A stretch of 59,039 nt of DNA, taken from IMG/VR virus record IMGVR_UViG_3300028581_000047, positions 1 to 59,039 of that record; one strand, written 5' to 3'. The notes beneath the pieces were generated by a model. The model searched no databases. It had not been told where the DNA came from and saw only the letters and a list, made by a program, of their open reading frames with translations. The position numbers were made by a program, and so were the translations under genes. This document shows, in pieces, positions 15,905 through 24,151 of this stretch (positions within the stretch are counted from its first letter, which is position 1; each line of letters opens with the position of its first letter). This stretch comes from a virus.

Positions 15905-16630
15905 ATGTTACAAACAACAACAGAAGTAAAAACCATGTCTTCTACGGAAATCGTAAAAATCATTAACGACATGAGAGAAGACGGTACGGCGGAATTACGC
16001 CATGACAATTTCATGGTGAAGGTAGTAACTGTGCTGGGTGCAGAAGTAGCCCTAAAATTTCAGGGCTACTACAAAGCAGCAAATGGGAAACAAAATCCAT
16101 GCTACTACCTCCCAAAACGTGAAGCGAATTTGATGGTGATGTCAGAGTCATACAAAGTTCAAGCCGCTGTTTATGACAAGATGGTTGAGTTGGAAACCCA
16201 ACAGGTGAGACCACTTTCACAGCTTGAGATTTTGGGTCAGTCCGTTCAAATCTTAACTGAGCATGATAAACGATTGACAGCAGCAGAAGTTGAAGTAAAA
16301 CACATTTCTGCAAAAGTGGCAGACCTTCAAGTAAACTTACGGAACGGTGTTCCAGAAGGATACGTTTCAAAAGCAAATGCGCTTAGACTTTATGGTTGTG
16401 GGTTGAGCAAAGCAATTTTTGAAGCTGTGATGACCGAGAACGATGTTAAAACCCAACCGTATGTTCATTACGCTGAAGGTCATTCAGTCGCCACGTTTGG
16501 TTATTTAGAAAACGTTATTCCTGGGGTCGTTGAAAGTTTCATCGCAAGTTTAGAACAAGCTACAACGAATCAATGTTATTCACCCACGTTAAACAAGCGG
16601 TTGACCTACAGAAAACCCACATTGCAGTAA
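15905..16630 (+). CDS. Phage antirepressor/regulatory protein, Rha- or P22AR-like
   Basis: The 241-residue product has an N-terminal region typical of phage Rha/antirepressor proteins (residues about 35-100, with YYLPKREANLMVMSESYKVQ and KMVELE). A predicted coiled coil follows (about 105-160), then a C-terminal domain with YGCGLSKAIFEAVM. The start is ATG 15905, placed seven bases behind CGGAG; earlier in-frame ATG codons lie in the RNA leader. Its expression is probably controlled by the structured leader. Confidence 0.7.
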   Translation: MLQTTTEVKTMSSTEIVKIINDMREDGTAELRHDNFMVKVVTVLGAEVALKFQGYYKAANGKQNPCYYLPKREANLMVMSESYKVQAAVYDKMVELETQQVRPLSQLEILGQSVQILTEHDKRLTAAEVEVKHISAKVADLQVNLRNGVPEGYVSKANALRLYGCGLSKAIFEAVMTENDVKTQPYVHYAEGHSVATFGYLENVIPGVVESFIASLEQATTNQCYSPTLNKRLTYRKPTLQ

Positions 16631-16678
16631 GCATCACCCTTTACACAACATTCATTTTAAAATAATTGGAGAAGTATC

Positions 16679-17341
16679 ATGGCTTTAAATTTAGTAGGTT
16701 CTACAGCAGCATTCAACAACACTTCAGTAGACGAAGCATTCCCTGCGGTAGTTTCAGAAGCCCCAACAACGTTGGCGTTAGTAGCTGAACCGTCACAACG
16801 TAACAGTGTGAATTTGGCGGATTTAGAGGCAGCAGGCTTTGCTGGTTTGGTATTTGACTGGACTGCCTTCCCAATGATTTCGTTGAAGACAGATGGTCAG
16901 TTTGAGGACTCGAACGGTCAGACTTATGGCAAAGGGTTCGAGTGTAAAGTTATTGGGTCTAAAATCAAGTATGCTCACAGCTTTACAGGTTCTACAAACC
17001 CCAAAACAGATTTGATTTATTCTTATGACAAAATCACTTCTACAAGTGGTAAAGATGTAGTAAGCTTTGAGTCGGATTTGAGAGCGGCAGGGAAAGAAGT
17101 CACTTGCAAAGAGTATCTTGAAGTGATGGTCGAGTTAGTAGCTCCAGGCGAGTCGCATGATGGTGAGTTTAGATTAGTGTCAGTGTCGCCAACATCGAAA
17201 GGTAGATTCTCCAGTCTTATCTTTAAGTTGGTACAAAAAGGGATTAAGGACACAGCTGTAATCCGAATGGAAGTGGGCGAAAAGGTTCGCAACGTTGCTA
17301 ACCCCTTCTACCCTTGGAGTTTCGTGTTAGTCTCAGGCTAA
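16679..17341 (+). CDS. Hypothetical protein, possible ssDNA-binding protein (220 aa)
   Basis: It starts at ATG 16679 behind AATTGGAG. The N-terminal 40 residues are low in charge and flexible; the rest is beta-rich (LKTDGQFEDSNGQTYGKGFE, SKIKYAHSFTG). Length, fold impression and position between replication genes would suit a phage single-strand binding protein, but I see no OB-fold signature, so this remains a guess. It is followed by the long structured noncoding region. Confidence 0.6.
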   Translation: MALNLVGSTAAFNNTSVDEAFPAVVSEAPTTLALVAEPSQRNSVNLADLEAAGFAGLVFDWTAFPMISLKTDGQFEDSNGQTYGKGFECKVIGSKIKYAHSFTGSTNPKTDLIYSYDKITSTSGKDVVSFESDLRAAGKEVTCKEYLEVMVELVAPGESHDGEFRLVSVSPTSKGRFSSLIFKLVQKGIKDTAVIRMEVGEKVRNVANPFYPWSFVLVSG

Positions 17342-17533
17342 CCCAGATGTTCACTGCCGAACAGGCAGCTTAGGAAATAATTCCTGCCCGTTCTTCCGAG
17401 GGTTAAATCGGAAGACTCCCACTGAAGGGTCATAGAGAATCTTTCATTGGTAGTTAAACTGCCAACTAACTGGAACTGGGGAGTTCCTCGCGTTAGGTGA
17501 CTTTCCCTGCGGTAATCTGTGGGGACTTATATT

Positions 17534-17609
17534 GGGTCAGTATCACAAAGGTTCGTGGAGCGTACTCATAATGCGTAGTATGTTGGTTCAAGTCCAACCT
17601 GACCCACCA
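17534..17609 (+). tRNA. tRNA with CAT anticodon (Met or Ile2)
   Basis: A full cloverleaf with encoded CCA is visible. Acceptor GGGTCAG (17534-17540) pairs with CTGACCC (17599-17605), followed by ACCA. The D-arm is TCAC/GTGG around AAAGGTTC. The anticodon arm is GCGTA/TGCGT with loop CTCATAA. The variable loop is AGTAT, and the T-arm is GTTGG/CCAAC with loop TTCAAGT. The anticodon CAT can belong to elongator Met or, after lysidine modification, to Ile reading ATA. The T-loop resembles the E. coli Ile2 tRNA more than elongator Met. Wobble pairs in the D- and anticodon stems make it slightly weak. Confidence 0.88.
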
Positions 17610-17885
17610 AACACACCCCCCTTGTTGGGTGTAAGTAGCAAGGCGTGTAGCGGAATCACGAAAGTCACCGCAGCAGTAATGGTAGAAAAGGCTACGGAGT
17701 TGTGTTCTCCATAGTAACGAGAGTTCATGGCGATAGTTTCCTCTGATTAACTTGCGCCGCCTTTAGTAAAACTCACTTAACTTCTGCGGAATATCGCAGT
17801 CTAGTTCATTTTGGTAAACCTAGATAGAGTGTGTTTTACTAAGGGTTAAACCTTACAGCTTTACCATTAGTATCTCCTGAACTCA

Positions 17886-17909
17886 AGGGATTTTCGGATC
17901 CCTCTTTTT
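17886..17909 (+). terminator. Intrinsic terminator of the structured RNA
   Basis: AGGGAT pairs with ATCCCT around TTTCGG and is followed by a T-run (CTTTTT). It gives the large noncoding RNA a defined 3' end and separates it from the leader RNA of the next antirepressor. Confidence 0.75.
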
Positions 17910-17945
17910 GAAACGCATTTCTTGTGAGTGCTTTTCAAAAAGTCT

Positions 17946-18060
17946 TTAGATTTTGCGTGTGAGAGCGTTCATAAATCTAAAAACTTAACGTTTACCCTTA
18001 TTCGGTTAGTATCTCTCACTACTTGCTTGATAAGGGTTTTTCTTTTTATGGAGTTTCAAA
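17946..18060 (+). ncRNA. Kissing-loop leader RNA, copy B
   Basis: This is the second copy of the leader fold, also exactly 115 bases before its ATG (18061). P1 is TTAGATTT (17946-17953) with AAATCTAA (17973-17980). The linker CTTAACGTT (17984-17992) is identical to copy A. P2 is CCCTTAT (17995-18001) with ATAAGGG (18030-18036). P3 is AGTA (18008-18011) with TACT (18020-18023). The P3 loop contains CTCTCAC, the complement of GTGAGAG (17959-17965) in the P1 loop. P2 is followed by TTTTTCTTTTT, so here it could also work as a terminator stem just before the GGAG site, suggesting attenuation. Confidence 0.75.
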
Positions 18061-18837
18061 ATGTTACAAGTATTTAATTTCGATACCAACACCGTCCGAG
18101 TAGTTATGGATGAAAACGGCGAACCTTTATTTGTCGCAAAAGATGTTGCGGTAGCTTTGGGATATTCCGACACAGTGAATGCAATAAAACAGCATTGTGA
18201 CGAGGGGGTGGTGAAACACCACCCCCTTCAAACGGCAGGTGGAGTACAACAAGTTAGAGTAATTGATGAACCTGATGTGTATTCTTTGATATTTGGTTCA
18301 AAACTTGAATCGTCAAAACGCTTCAAAAAGTGGGTGACTTCGGAAGTGTTGCCAACAATTCGTAAAACGGGTAGCTATGCAATCGTTAAGCCTGAGCATG
18401 ATTTTGAGTTGGCAAAACAAACTGGGCTACTTTCTCCTGCTTATGTTGACATGGCAAAAGCATTTGGGTTTGATGGTAATCAAGCCTATTTGTCAGCAGA
18501 TAAAGCTATTAAGCAAATCACAGGTTATTCTCCACTCTCATTGCTCGGTGCAGAACTCGTCTCACCTGTACAAGCTGCTGTTTTAGTTCCAAGCGACATT
18601 GCAGACAGACTGGGTTTAAAGCGGCAGGAACCAAATAAACTGTTGACGGCTCAAGGGTTCCAGACGAATCACAGAAACCACAAAGATGCTATTTACTACG
18701 AATTGACTGAAAAAGGAAAACAGTATGGTGAGTATGTTGATACAGGTTTGAAACATTCAGATGGTTCACCAAGAAAACAAATCAAGTGGTTCAGCACAAT
18801 TTTAGAAGTTTTACAAACAGAGGCGCTTTCAAAATGA
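18061..18837 (+). CDS. BRO-N antirepressor with KilAC-like C-terminal domain
   Basis: The 258-residue protein begins with a BRO-N domain (residues about 1-110: QVFNFDTNTVRVVMDENGEP, FVAKDVAVALGYSD, then VTSEVLPTIRKTGSYA). A C-terminal domain (about 120-255) with MAKAFGFDGNQAYLSADKA follows, as in phage KilAC-type antirepressors. It is a paralogue of the gene at 24197. It starts at ATG 18061 behind GGAG and a structured leader RNA. A role in repressor inactivation or gene control is inferred from the family. Confidence 0.85.
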   Translation: MLQVFNFDTNTVRVVMDENGEPLFVAKDVAVALGYSDTVNAIKQHCDEGVVKHHPLQTAGGVQQVRVIDEPDVYSLIFGSKLESSKRFKKWVTSEVLPTIRKTGSYAIVKPEHDFELAKQTGLLSPAYVDMAKAFGFDGNQAYLSADKAIKQITGYSPLSLLGAELVSPVQAAVLVPSDIADRLGLKRQEPNKLLTAQGFQTNHRNHKDAIYYELTEKGKQYGEYVDTGLKHSDGSPRKQIKWFSTILEVLQTEALSK

Positions 18838-19037
18838 TTAACTTAGCTTTAGCACCAAAATCAATGCTTTCAGTTGAAATTGCAGCGTTGACTGGTAAAA
18901 ATCATCAACACGTTATGCGCGACATTCGAGTAACTGTTGAACAGTTGCAAAAGGACAGTCCAAATTTGGACAGTGGTTTTAAATCAAGCACGTATCTTGC
19001 TGGTATTCTACACTTCTTTGCGGAGCTTTCAAAATGA
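18834..19037 (+). CDS. Truncated Rha-family N-terminal fragment (67 aa)
   Basis: The start overlaps the antirepressor stop (ATGA). Residues 10-35 (SMLSVEIAALTGKNHQHVMR) match the N-terminus of Rha-type phage regulatory proteins, which are normally three to four times longer. The string GCTTTCAAAATGAT occurs at both its start (about 18828) and its end (about 19022), so the fragment looks inserted between the antirepressor and the ligase gene through a short direct repeat. It may be a non-functional relic or a small regulator. Confidence 0.6.
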   Translation: MINLALAPKSMLSVEIAALTGKNHQHVMRDIRVTVEQLQKDSPNLDSGFKSSTYLAGILHFFAELSK

Positions 19038-19912
19038 TCAAACCAATGCTTTTATCAGACACCATCATCAGTAAAATCCAGTACCCTGTCTATTTACAGC
19101 CGAAAGCTGATGGATGCCGAGCGTTAGTACAGGGCAACATCGTTTACCCACGCAGCCTTAAAAAGTTTGCTAACAAACACACTCAAGCGTATTTCAGTCG
19201 GGAGAAATTTAACGGATTTGATATGGAAATCTACGTCGGAAATATCACTGACCAAGATTTATGCCGTAACACCACGTCGGCTGTCAATTCGATTGAAGGT
19301 GTACCTCCATTGAAAGCAATGGTATTTGACCTGGTTAACTTGGATTACAGGTACGAAGTGCGTTTGATGATGCTTGAACGCCGAGTGAAAGACCTGGGTC
19401 TGTCAAACATCACAGTAGCAGAAACCACCGTGTGTTACGATGAACAACACTTGCTCGATTTGGAAGGAAAGTACCTCAATATGGGCTATGAAGGCGTTGT
19501 AGTGAGAACAATGGACGGATGGTATAAGGAAGGGCGTGTCAACAAGTCTAACCCTGTCTGCACCAGAATTAAACGCTTCATGGATGCCGAAGCGATTGTT
19601 GTGGAATTGATTGAAGCAGAAGAGAACTTAAATGAGAAACAAACCAATGAATTGGGTTTGAGTTTCCGCACGTCACATCAAGAAAACAAGACAGGTAAAG
19701 GTATTTTGGGTTCAATGATTTGTCGGACTGCTGAAGGCGAGACAATCAAAGTGGGAGCAGGTGCAATGAATCACACGGAGCGTGAGTATTACTGGGAAAA
19801 TCAAGGTGAACTTGTTGGGAAACTGATTAAGTACAAGTGTTTCCCGAAAGGTGTAAAGGACAAGCCACGTTTTCCCACATTTTTGTCGGTTCGCGCCGAT
19901 TTTGATATTTAA
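19034..19912 (+). CDS. ATP-dependent DNA ligase
   Basis: This 292-residue ligase seals nicks using ATP. Visible nucleotidyltransferase motifs are QPKADGCRALV with the adenylated Lys near residue 24, FDMEIYV near 67-73 (motif III), YEGVVVRT near 153-160 (motif IV), CTRIKRF near 175 (motif V), and a C-terminal OB-fold region ending with LIKYKCFPKG. It is short, like T7-type phage ligases. It starts at ATG 19034, overlapping the preceding stop, and is followed 15 bases later by the next gene. Confidence 0.92.
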   Translation: MIKPMLLSDTIISKIQYPVYLQPKADGCRALVQGNIVYPRSLKKFANKHTQAYFSREKFNGFDMEIYVGNITDQDLCRNTTSAVNSIEGVPPLKAMVFDLVNLDYRYEVRLMMLERRVKDLGLSNITVAETTVCYDEQHLLDLEGKYLNMGYEGVVVRTMDGWYKEGRVNKSNPVCTRIKRFMDAEAIVVELIEAEENLNEKQTNELGLSFRTSHQENKTGKGILGSMICRTAEGETIKVGAGAMNHTEREYYWENQGELVGKLIKYKCFPKGVKDKPRFPTFLSVRADFDI

Positions 19913-19927
19913 TTTTGGAGGATTAAG

Positions 19928-20773
19928 ATGGCAAAAGTAATAGATGATGCCACTTTGGGTATTCTCTCTCAAACTGATGGGGGTAAGTCTACCGAAGCAT
20001 TTGTGCGTACTGTTGAGGCTAGTAACGCAGGTAAGAGAGACTCCTACTTTGGTGTTCTGACTAAAGCAGGATTACCTGAACGTGGGTGGGACTTAATTAG
20101 AGTTGAAAAAATTGTGGATGAGACCTTTGTATGTGATAGATGTCCTATGACAGACATTCAGTATCTGTTTATCATGACACACCCAACTAGAACAGGTGCA
20201 AATTACAAAGAGTTAGGAGTAGGGTGTATCTGTGCTGGGTGGATGTTTGGAGAGGGCAGGGAAGGACTAGATAAGGCAGCAAAACTCAGGTCGAAATGGG
20301 TTACTAAACTCAAAAAACGTAAAAAGAAAACTGAGGCAGAACAGTTAGCTAGGGTAGCCGCAGACACTTTGACATACGCCGCGTGGGGAAGTCGTAAATA
20401 CTCTGCTATACAAAGTAGGTTATCTCAGGACAGAAGGTTACAACAATGGCAAAACACCTGTGGGGATATAGCTAGAAAACGGCGTATTTTTAACGCAGAC
20501 AGACCTGATAGGGTACTACAAAAAATGAGTCTATTTGTTGATAAGTACATTGATTTTGGACCAGGTAGCGGTTGGTACACGTCTAAGAGTGGCAACACTA
20601 TGTTCTACCAAAAAGAATATCGTCACACTGTCTATAACAAAGGGGGCGTTTACAAGATAGTTACTAACCGTAAGGACACAAATGAAGCTACATTTCACCC
20701 TGAGATGTTTAGTAACCAAGACGCAGCCGTAATGTTTATTTTTTACGCCTACATTGAGCCGAGTATATTATGA
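19928..20773 (+). CDS. Hypothetical protein with zinc-knuckle-like Cys (281 aa)
   Basis: ATG 19928 follows TTTTGGAGG. Near residues 69-74 there is CDRCPM, and GVGCICAGW lies near 97-105. This gives four Cys that could bind zinc. A strongly basic stretch follows (KLKKRKKKTEAEQ near 131-143), as in nucleic-acid binding proteins. The C-terminal part is beta-rich with GSGWYTSKSGNTMF. I do not recognise the family. Confidence 0.7.
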   Translation: MAKVIDDATLGILSQTDGGKSTEAFVRTVEASNAGKRDSYFGVLTKAGLPERGWDLIRVEKIVDETFVCDRCPMTDIQYLFIMTHPTRTGANYKELGVGCICAGWMFGEGREGLDKAAKLRSKWVTKLKKRKKKTEAEQLARVAADTLTYAAWGSRKYSAIQSRLSQDRRLQQWQNTCGDIARKRRIFNADRPDRVLQKMSLFVDKYIDFGPGSGWYTSKSGNTMFYQKEYRHTVYNKGGVYKIVTNRKDTNEATFHPEMFSNQDAAVMFIFYAYIEPSIL

Positions 20774-20937
20774 TTCCAGAATTCGTAAGAATTGCCCACC
20801 CGACACCCTTGTTTAACGCTCGAGACATTTGCGAGTTAGCAGGGTTGACAAACAGCAGTGGTTTATATCATGTAGTACAGCGTGGCGCGTTTCCGAAACA
20901 CGACTTAACGTTAAAGAAAGCTAATTTTTTGGCGTAA
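20770..20937 (+). CDS. Small HTH-like protein (55 aa)
   Basis: A short frame overlaps the upstream stop as ATGA and ends 36 bases before the polymerase gene. Residues 16-45 (NARDICELAGLTNSSGLYH plus VVQRGAFPKHD) look like an AlpA/excisionase-type winged helix-turn-helix. It could be a small transcription factor. A similar short protein follows the sbcD-like gene at 27977. Confidence 0.6.
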   Translation: MIPEFVRIAHPTPLFNARDICELAGLTNSSGLYHVVQRGAFPKHDLTLKKANFLA

Positions 20938-20973
20938 AGACACAATTGTTAAATTTTTAATGGAGAAAGGGTT

Positions 20974-23900
20974 ATGACACAACCAATATACGCACTTCTT
21001 GATTTCAACGCCTGTGTAATGCACAGTTACAATTCTGGGACTGATCCAGACGCAATGTTGATTGAAGGAAAGAACGTCAACACAGCAGGTTACGGACTAC
21101 AGATATTTATCGAAAGGTACTTCTTAAACGTTGCGTCTTACGTCCCATTGAACCACATCATTGTGGTACATGACGACCTGTTACGGGACAAAGACGGTAA
21201 GTATACTGATTATCGCACGCTTTATTACCCTGATTACAAGAAAGCCAGACGAATGGGAAAGTACAGTGGTGAAGCAAAAGCCTTGTGCAAAGCGTTTCTG
21301 ACTGCAATGGGTGTACCACAAGTCAGTTTAGCCAATGTGGAAGCAGATGATGTCATTGCTTACTTGTCAATGGGGTTGCCAGGTCACAAACACGTTTATT
21401 CTGTTGATGCGGATTTGATTGCATTAGCGCAGTATGAAGGCGTGTCGGTGTTCCAGAAGTTAGAATTGAAGTCTGATTATAAAGGGATTCCACCCCACCT
21501 GATTACGTTGTACAAATCACTGGTGGGCGATACGTCAGACGGTTATGGTGGTGTGAGAAACTTTGGACCTGCCAAGTGGGACGAGTTCGACATCAAGCAG
21601 CTAGAGTTTTTTGACCTTGTGGTTAGAACAAAGGCTTGGGACAAGTTAAACATAGCGTATGAACGCTCGCCAACAAAATCGTTGAAGTTGTTGATTGATG
21701 GCAAGAATGAGTGGGTTATGGCGTATCATATCCTTGCTAAAATGCACCCTGAATTCGTGGACAGCAAACCAACTGAAACGTTTTATATTGACGAGGCGGG
21801 TGAACAGCAGCCAGTACCAAGCAAACACTTTAACCGTTTGAAATGGGTCAAGAAAGTTCCGTCTCGGGATGCGTTATTAGCCGTGTTGAACGGTTGTGGT
21901 ACGAACTACTTGATAGACAAGTTAGCTAAATTCCTGCCCACGCAAACGCTTATTACACCTGGGAATCTCGATGTCGAAAAAATCAAGCGTCAAATTAACA
22001 ATTCGCGTTACGTCAGCCTTGATTGGGAAACGTGGCAAGTTCCGAATGAAAATTTCAAAAAAGCTAATCAAGGAAAAGAATTTGTTGATATGCTTGGAAG
22101 TACAATTGCAGGAATGGGATTAACACTGGGGGAGAACCTGGAACACACCTATTACCTCCAGTTTGACCATGCTGACACAGAAAACAACTTAGACAAGCAG
22201 GTGTTGTTAGATTTATTAGGGTATATCCCTGCAACAATGCCCGTGGTATGTTTTAATTCGTATTTCGAGACATCTGTATTGATTGCAGAGTTTGGCGCGT
22301 CATTGCCAATTATGTACGACCCAATGGTGATGCACAAACACATTGATGAACTTGCAGATGAGCATGGTTTGAAAAGTTTGTCGAAGCGTTATTTAGGTGC
22401 GGAACAGCTACATTACGAAGATGTTATTGAAAAAGGTAAAACGATGCAGGACTATTCAGGTCAGCACGTCTTTCAATATGGCGCGGACGACCCACTTGTA
22501 ACTGCTCACTTGTACGACCTATTTTACATCATCTTGAACTTAGAAAAAACCTGGGAGTTTGTTAGGGATTGTGAGTTTCCGACAGTCCAGTTGCTAGCCG
22601 AATCTTACGTTGAAGGCGTTAGTTTCGACTTAGAAGCCGTTGAACAGCAGCGGAGTGAAGATCAAGCAGTTTATGACACTTGTATTGCTCGAATGAGGGA
22701 GTTATTGGGTACAAACCGTATTCCGATGTCCGATTTAAAACGGCATGCCGCTACGTTGTACCTTGCAGATATTAACCCAAAGGGTTCAGAAGACGATGAA
22801 GAAGTCTTAGCGTTAGCCGACCAGTTTGTTTATGAAGAATACCGTGAGGTTCCACCCGAAGGAAAACAAAAGCTATCGCGTTGGGTGGGAACAGAGTTAA
22901 ACCTGGACTCACCAAAGCAGATGCAGTACCTGTTTTACGGTACGCTTGGTTTGCCAATTCGTATTCGAGATTTCAAAATCTCTGAAACACGGAAGAAAAA
23001 GAACTTGGAAGGTACACCACAAGTAAATACTGATGCAATTGACGAAGCTATTTTTAACGGAGACGCTGTTGGCTGGAAAAGAGAGGTTCTTGAGTGTTTC
23101 AGCAAGGCAAAGAAGTGTGCAACTCGTGTAAAATTGTTTTATGCAAAATACCCACTTTGGGTTCATCCGAAAGACGGTAATGTCCATCCAAGGTTTAACT
23201 CAACAGGCACGGAGTCCAGACGACCCACAGGTGGTTCACCCAATTTGTTACAGATGAGTAAGAAAGGGGATGGGGTTAAAGTACGCCGTGCTATTGTACC
23301 TAATCGGAATAAAGGTCATGATTTAATTGTCGCAATAGATTTTGACGGGGAAGAACTCCGCGTTCTCGGGGGGTTGTCAGGAGACAAAAACCTGTTATCT
23401 TGCTATGTTGGCGACCATCTGCGAGACGCTCATGCCATCGTGGCTGCACAAATTATGGGTTGTGAGTATGAGGAATTTGTAGCGAACCGAAAAAGTTCTG
23501 ACAAAGCTGTAGCTAAAAAGCATGACGACATTAGAAAAGTTGCGAAACAGGTGGGATTTGCGTCAGCGTATGGTTGTGGAGTTAATAAACTTTCGCGTAT
23601 AATCAAGGAAGACTTGGAGACAACTGAAAAGTATTTAAACGCTAAGAAAACCGTTTATTCTAGGCTTGAAGACTGGAAGGTTGAGGTCAAAGAGGAACTA
23701 CAGGAAAAAGGTAGGGTTGTAACCCAATTAGGTTGTTACCGCCATGCGTTTGATCACTATACCAAAAGTAATTCCGACATAAAAAGCTACTACGAGAGGT
23801 CTGCGGTAAATTATTTAGTCCAGGGGCTGTGTGCGGAGTATTTGAAGTTAGTATTGTCTAATCTTTATAAGTCTAAAGTTTTCCAACGCCATAGTGCGGT

Positions 23901-24141
23901 ACTACTGGCACCGATTTACGATGAGGTCGTTATTTCTGTGCATTCTTCTCAAGCTATATCTTTAATCAAAGAAGTGTATGCAGCTATGACTGTAGGTATT
24001 CCAGGGGTTCCTGTACCAATGCTTGCTAACCCTAGTCTTGGGGTTAATTTTGGAGATCAGATTGAAGTTCTTGATGACTGTAACCAAGTTTTGACAGATG
24101 AGTTAATTCAAATTGCAATTGAGAAAGCACTTGCTAACTGA
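20974..24141 (+). CDS. polA: DNA polymerase I-type phage replicative polymerase
   Basis: The 1055-residue protein combines three activities. The N-terminal 290 residues form a 5'-3' exonuclease (VEADDVIAYL, SVDADLIALA, VGDTSDGYGGVRNFGP). A 3'-5' exonuclease follows (YVSLDWETW near 344-352, YGADDPLVTAH near 502). The polymerase part has motif A IDFDGEELR near 787, motif B RKVAKQVGFASAYG near 853-866 and motif C IYDEVVIS near 980. Motif A usually reads DYSQIELR and motif C usually has His before Asp-Glu; both differ here, but the catalytic Asp and Glu are kept. Phage polymerases often lack the 5'-3' exonuclease, so the full fusion is notable. It starts at ATG 20974 with GGAGAAAGG. Confidence 0.92.
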   Translation: MTQPIYALLDFNACVMHSYNSGTDPDAMLIEGKNVNTAGYGLQIFIERYFLNVASYVPLNHIIVVHDDLLRDKDGKYTDYRTLYYPDYKKARRMGKYSGEAKALCKAFLTAMGVPQVSLANVEADDVIAYLSMGLPGHKHVYSVDADLIALAQYEGVSVFQKLELKSDYKGIPPHLITLYKSLVGDTSDGYGGVRNFGPAKWDEFDIKQLEFFDLVVRTKAWDKLNIAYERSPTKSLKLLIDGKNEWVMAYHILAKMHPEFVDSKPTETFYIDEAGEQQPVPSKHFNRLKWVKKVPSRDALLAVLNGCGTNYLIDKLAKFLPTQTLITPGNLDVEKIKRQINNSRYVSLDWETWQVPNENFKKANQGKEFVDMLGSTIAGMGLTLGENLEHTYYLQFDHADTENNLDKQVLLDLLGYIPATMPVVCFNSYFETSVLIAEFGASLPIMYDPMVMHKHIDELADEHGLKSLSKRYLGAEQLHYEDVIEKGKTMQDYSGQHVFQYGADDPLVTAHLYDLFYIILNLEKTWEFVRDCEFPTVQLLAESYVEGVSFDLEAVEQQRSEDQAVYDTCIARMRELLGTNRIPMSDLKRHAATLYLADINPKGSEDDEEVLALADQFVYEEYREVPPEGKQKLSRWVGTELNLDSPKQMQYLFYGTLGLPIRIRDFKISETRKKKNLEGTPQVNTDAIDEAIFNGDAVGWKREVLECFSKAKKCATRVKLFYAKYPLWVHPKDGNVHPRFNSTGTESRRPTGGSPNLLQMSKKGDGVKVRRAIVPNRNKGHDLIVAIDFDGEELRVLGGLSGDKNLLSCYVGDHLRDAHAIVAAQIMGCEYEEFVANRKSSDKAVAKKHDDIRKVAKQVGFASAYGCGVNKLSRIIKEDLETTEKYLNAKKTVYSRLEDWKVEVKEELQEKGRVVTQLGCYRHAFDHYTKSNSDIKSYYERSAVNYLVQGLCAEYLKLVLSNLYKSKVFQRHSAVLLAPIYDEVVISVHSSQAISLIKEVYAAMTVGIPGVPVPMLANPSLGVNFGDQIEVLDDCNQVLTDELIQIAIEKALAN

Positions 24142-24151
24142 TTTACTATTT

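Larger units (their letters stand above)
17342..17909 (+). ncRNA. Large structured noncoding RNA with an embedded tRNA
   Basis: About 570 bases without a credible gene fold into many strong helices and end at an intrinsic terminator (17886-17909). Elements seen: CTTCCGA/TCGGAAG (17393-17414); a perfect 9-bp helix GGTGACTTT (17496-17504) with AAAGTCACC (17661-17669) that encloses a complete tRNA (17534-17609); ACACCC/GGGTGT (17613-17632); CGTG/CACG (17644-17660); CTACGGAG/CTCCATAG (17692-17714). Then comes a three-way junction with a 13-bp outer stem (17760-17772 with 17833-17845) and two inner hairpins (CTGCG/CGCAG, TCTAG/CTAGA). Phage-borne giant RNAs such as GOLLD and ROOL have similar size and tRNA association, but membership cannot be settled by eye. 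Confidence 0.65.

Noticed and set aside
17532-17714. Plus-strand frame of 60 codons across the tRNA
   Set aside because: It runs through a complete tRNA and strong hairpins, so it is a chance frame in a noncoding RNA.
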